DNA of 44,641 nucleotides from an uncultured Ectothiorhodospiraceae bacterium (GTDB lineage Bacteria; Pseudomonadota; Gammaproteobacteria; UBA9214): assembly GCA_947258845.1 (NCBI GenBank), contig CAMYJZ010000033.1, forward strand, positions 1 through 44,641, read 5' to 3'. Shown piece after piece: positions 41,766 to 44,641 of the stretch. Made by a program: the position numbers and the translations under genes. Each line of letters opens with the position of its first letter. Within the stretch, counting starts at the first letter, position 1. Below the pieces are notes generated by a model. It was not told the DNA's origin and did no database searches. It saw only the letters and a list, made by a program, of their open reading frames with translations.

Positions 41766-44641
41766 TCAGCGCTCGACCACCCGGGCCGTGGTCCGGGCCT
41801 CGGCACCCTTGCGCTGATAGCGAATCCTGAGTTCATCACCCGGCTGCAGTTGCCGCAGCACGTGCGCGTAATCGCGCAGCTTGTTGACCGGCGCACCATT
41901 CAGCTCGAGGATAACATCACCCGCCACCAGCCCGGCCAGCGCGGCCGGTGTCCCGTCACCCACTCCGTCGATGCGCACCCCGGCCCCGCCCCAGGTGTAA
42001 TCCGGCAGGGTACCCAGGCTCACCCGGCGGGTCGTTGCCGCTGCCGCGCTGTTGTGCCGCGCAGCCTCTGCTGTGCCACTCAGGGGCTGCGGCCGCCGCG
42101 CAAGATAATCCGCCGTCTCCTTCAGTACCCCGGCAATCTTTGCCAGCCCCGCGCTATCGATCCGCTCCGGGGTATCGCCGGGGCGGTGGAAATCCGCATG
42201 AGCACCGCTGAAGAACTGCACGGCCGGCACACCGGCGGCAATAAAACTGGTCTGGTCGCTGGAACCGATGTCATCGGCCACGTCGCGTACCGGAACCCCG
42301 GTGACGTAGCCGGCCCCGCGCAGGATGTGTACCCATTCAGCCGCCGTGCCCGTAGCGAGCACCGTCAGGGGCTGCTCACCGAGACGCCCGACGGTATCGA
42401 GGTTGAGCATCGCGATCATCTTTTCCACCGGGTAGCCGCCGGCAGCGGCCTGCTCAAGGTAATGCCGGGACCCCAGACGACCGCTCTCCTCGCCGGTGAA
42501 GGCGACGAAGACGATAGTGCGTGGGCGCGGTTGGCCTGCCAGCACCCGTGCCAGTTCCAGCAACACCGCCACGCCGCTGGCATTGTCATCCGCGCCGGGG
42601 TGGATGCGACCCCGGTCTTCGGCATGTGCCCCGTATTCCCCTAAACCGAGGTGGTCGTAGTGGGCACCGATCACCAGGCTCTCGCCAGACCGTTGGGGAT
42701 CGCTCCCGGGCAACACGGCGATGACATTACTGAGGGTGAAGCCGGGACGGGATTCACTTTCAGGCTCGTCCCAGGACTGCAGGAAGGTATCACCGCCGGT
42801 CCCGCCCGGCAGCAGGCCGGCGGCCTCGAACTGCGCGGCGATGTAGGCCGCGGCCCGTTCCAGCCCCTCGGAACCCAGCCCCCGACCCTGCAGGGAGCCG
42901 GATGCCAGCGTCTCGATGTCGCGCTGCATGCGGGTAGTCGAGAACGTTGCCTGCGGGACGGCCAGCGGTACCCGCGGTGCCAACTGCGCCGGCCCGGAGG
43001 CCTCCGCCAGTGTGATCGACAACGGTGAATCCACTACCGGCCACTGCCCCTTGAGGACATTGACCGGCTCCGTGCCGGTAAAGGCGAGGTAACTGTAACG
43101 TCCGTAATGCGGCAACTTGCGGCCCAGCCCCGCCAGTGCCGCGGGCTCATCCGCGGCCAGCCAGCCCAGCGCCTGATCGGGATTGGCCGGATGACGCGCC
43201 ATGACGACCACAGCGTGCCGGGTGCGCGAAAGCGGGCTGCCTGCGATCGTCACGGTGTCGCCCGCATCGCTGACGGCATAGTCCCTGAGGGCGCGAACCG
43301 GCTGAGCGCGAAAACGGTTGTCCCAGCCGAACAGCCACACCGCGCGGTCATCCGGCAACTGTTCGAGGTCACCGTCCATGGCGATGCTGTACTTATCGGG
43401 ATCACCCGCCTGCCAGGCAGCGGCCAGCGCCGCGTAGGCCTTGCGCAGTGCCGGTGGTGCCGCGGCCGGCAGCACCATCATGACGCGCTCGGCACCCATG
43501 GCCTGGCTGATGGCGGGCGGGATCTCCCTGCGATCCAGGCGCCGGAACAGGTCGAACTCCGGGTCGATAGCGAGTCGCAGCGGCGCTGCCGGCAGTTCCA
43601 GTTCCAGCTTCAGCGCTTTGTTATCCATCAACAGTTCGGTCTGCCAGGCCGCTGCCTCACCATCGAGCTGAACGGCCACCGGCACCCGCAGGGTGTAGGC
43701 GGCTCCCGGCTGCGTCTGCTCGATCCGGGCGGTTAGCAGGTGGCCTTCACCCGCACGCCCTGCCCTCGCCTGAGTGATACGCAGCGACGGGGCTCCGCTG
43801 CGCTCCACCCACTGCTCGAAAAAGGCCTGCAGGGACTGCCCGGCCACGTCGCTGAATACGGCCGCCACGTCCGCAAAACCGGTCACCCGGTAGCGCTGCT
43901 GCCGGTACAGCGTCTGCAGCCCCTGTGTGAACGCCGCGTCTCCCAACTGCCGGCGCAGCATGTGGAACAGCATCAGTGTCTTGCCATAACCGACGGCCTC
44001 ACTTACCGCGCTGTGGCGGCTGCGGAAGGCGCTCAGGGGGAATTCCTGCCGGTGGCGCACGTAATCGGTGTATTTCTGCAGCGCGCCGCGGCGGTAGTCG
44101 GCGCCCTGCCCGCGCTGTTCCTTGATCAGGTGATCGGCGAGGTAACTGGTCAGGCCCTCGGCCCAGTTACCGCTTGCGTAATCGACGTAGACACTGTTGC
44201 CCCACCAGTTGTGCAGGATCTCGTGGGGATAGGAGGAATGCAGAATAAAGGGAAAGCGGATCACCTTCGGACCGAGCAGGGTAAACGACGGCATGCCGTA
44301 GCCGGTCTCCCAGAAGTTCTCCACCAGTGCGAACTTGGTATAGGGATAGGGCCCGATCAGCTCACTGTAGAGCCGCAGGTAGTCGGCCGTCGCGTCCAGG
44401 TAGGGTTGCGCCAGTGCCGCGTCAGGCTCGCGCAGCAGCACCATGGCCTGCACCCCGTCGGTCGTGCGGGTGTATTCTTTGAAGCGGCCGGCAATCAGGT
44501 AGATCTCCTCCTGCGGTGAGTCGCAGCGCCAGTGCTCCTGCGCCTGCGGGTCGTCGCTATCCCGCGCCAGGCGCTCGCCCTGGGTCATGCCGCTCCAGCC
44601 CGGTGGCAGCTGTACGTGCAGGTCGAAGCTGACCCGCTCGC
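41766..44641 (-). CDS. fused M1-M28-PDZ peptidase (N-terminus beyond the window)
   Basis: At least 958 residues; the frame stays open to the right edge. The N-terminal part is an M1-like metallopeptidase: HEILHNWW followed by WAEGLTSYLAD gives the HExxH...E zinc site, and ENFWETGYGMPSF precedes it. Next is an M28 aminopeptidase domain with VIGAHYDHLGLG, HPGADDNASGV, FTGEESGRLGS, NLDTVGR and AHADFHRPGD zinc-ligand motifs. A C-terminal PDZ domain (GVGDGTPAALAGLVAGDVIL) follows. Two full peptidase modules in one chain is an unusual arrangement. Location is probably periplasmic, but the signal peptide is outside the window. Confidence 0.88.
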   Translation of the reverse strand, partial: ERVSFDLHVQLPPGWSGMTQGERLARDSDDPQAQEHWRCDSPQEEIYLIAGRFKEYTRTTDGVQAMVLLREPDAALAQPYLDATADYLRLYSELIGPYPYTKFALVENFWETGYGMPSFTLLGPKVIRFPFILHSSYPHEILHNWWGNSVYVDYASGNWAEGLTSYLADHLIKEQRGQGADYRRGALQKYTDYVRHRQEFPLSAFRSRHSAVSEAVGYGKTLMLFHMLRRQLGDAAFTQGLQTLYRQQRYRVTGFADVAAVFSDVAGQSLQAFFEQWVERSGAPSLRITQARAGRAGEGHLLTARIEQTQPGAAYTLRVPVAVQLDGEAAAWQTELLMDNKALKLELELPAAPLRLAIDPEFDLFRRLDRREIPPAISQAMGAERVMMVLPAAAPPALRKAYAALAAAWQAGDPDKYSIAMDGDLEQLPDDRAVWLFGWDNRFRAQPVRALRDYAVSDAGDTVTIAGSPLSRTRHAVVVMARHPANPDQALGWLAADEPAALAGLGRKLPHYGRYSYLAFTGTEPVNVLKGQWPVVDSPLSITLAEASGPAQLAPRVPLAVPQATFSTTRMQRDIETLASGSLQGRGLGSEGLERAAAYIAAQFEAAGLLPGGTGGDTFLQSWDEPESESRPGFTLSNVIAVLPGSDPQRSGESLVIGAHYDHLGLGEYGAHAEDRGRIHPGADDNASGVAVLLELARVLAGQPRPRTIVFVAFTGEESGRLGSRHYLEQAAAGGYPVEKMIAMLNLDTVGRLGEQPLTVLATGTAAEWVHILRGAGYVTGVPVRDVADDIGSSDQTSFIAAGVPAVQFFSGAHADFHRPGDTPERIDSAGLAKIAGVLKETADYLARRPQPLSGTAEAARHNSAAAATTRRVSLGTLPDYTWGGAGVRIDGVGDGTPAALAGLVAGDVILELNGAPVNKLRDYAHVLRQLQPGDELRIRYQRKGAEARTTARVVER

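Overview
The window looks like a piece of a moderately GC-rich gammaproteobacterial chromosome, probably Chromatiales-like and possibly a sulfur oxidiser. This is inferred from gene content only: the miaB-phoH-ybeY-corC-lnt operon, tcdA, uup, slyD-efpL, a DsrC/TusE-family protein, a VPLPA-type PEP-CTERM protein and a type A RNase P RNA. No rRNA, tRNA or CRISPR array was seen.

Layout. (1) 1-4150 is visibly richer in A+T than the rest. It carries only small genes on the plus strand: the tail of an unknown protein, a TerC membrane protein, three unknown or SRPBCC proteins, a YkgJ-like cysteine-cluster protein, a second SRPBCC protein and a VOC protein. A well-formed attC recombination site lies at 82-142, a degenerate one at 914-987, and attC-like half sites at 1749 and 2358. 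I read this as the distal, partly decayed end of a chromosomal integron cassette array; any integrase would lie left of the window. (2) 4198-9728 is the minus-strand operon miaB-phoH-ybeY-corC-lnt, with a small inverted-repeat element (MITE-like) wedged between corC and lnt that appears to supply the lnt start codon. (3) 9729-10607 holds a large composite inverted repeat and rnpB on the minus strand. (4) 10608-17182 has a TPR-like gene diverging from glgA, then ppc and an unusual membrane-anchored receiver protein. (5) 17215-21297 has a DUF255 thioredoxin-fold protein, a DUF2905 protein and a TatD nuclease on the minus strand, diverging from tcdA. (6) 21336-23914 encodes three envelope or secreted proteins on the minus strand; two of them share an upstream element at the same distance from their start codons. 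(7) 24425-28891 holds small housekeeping or unknown genes (yjbQ-DUF924, a DsrC-like protein, CopD-like, NYN, cbiX-like). (8) 29236-33000 has a broken cold-shock gene, gltD, and a full-length cation:proton antiporter pseudogene with three stop codons and a frameshift. (9) 33043-35237 includes GIY-YIG, slyD and efpL. (10) 35321-38413 holds a receiver remnant, a PEP-CTERM protein and two unknown proteins. (11) 38676 to the end has uup, a PD40 propeller protein and a large M1-M28-PDZ peptidase that runs off the right edge.

The most interesting points are the integron cassette array, the MITE at the lnt start, the receiver-TM-periplasmic fusion, the DsrC-like protein with an altered cysteine pattern, the paired upstream elements near 23.4 and 24.05 kb, the ppc leader, and the recently broken csp and antiporter genes. 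No complete new defence or biosynthetic system was recognised.
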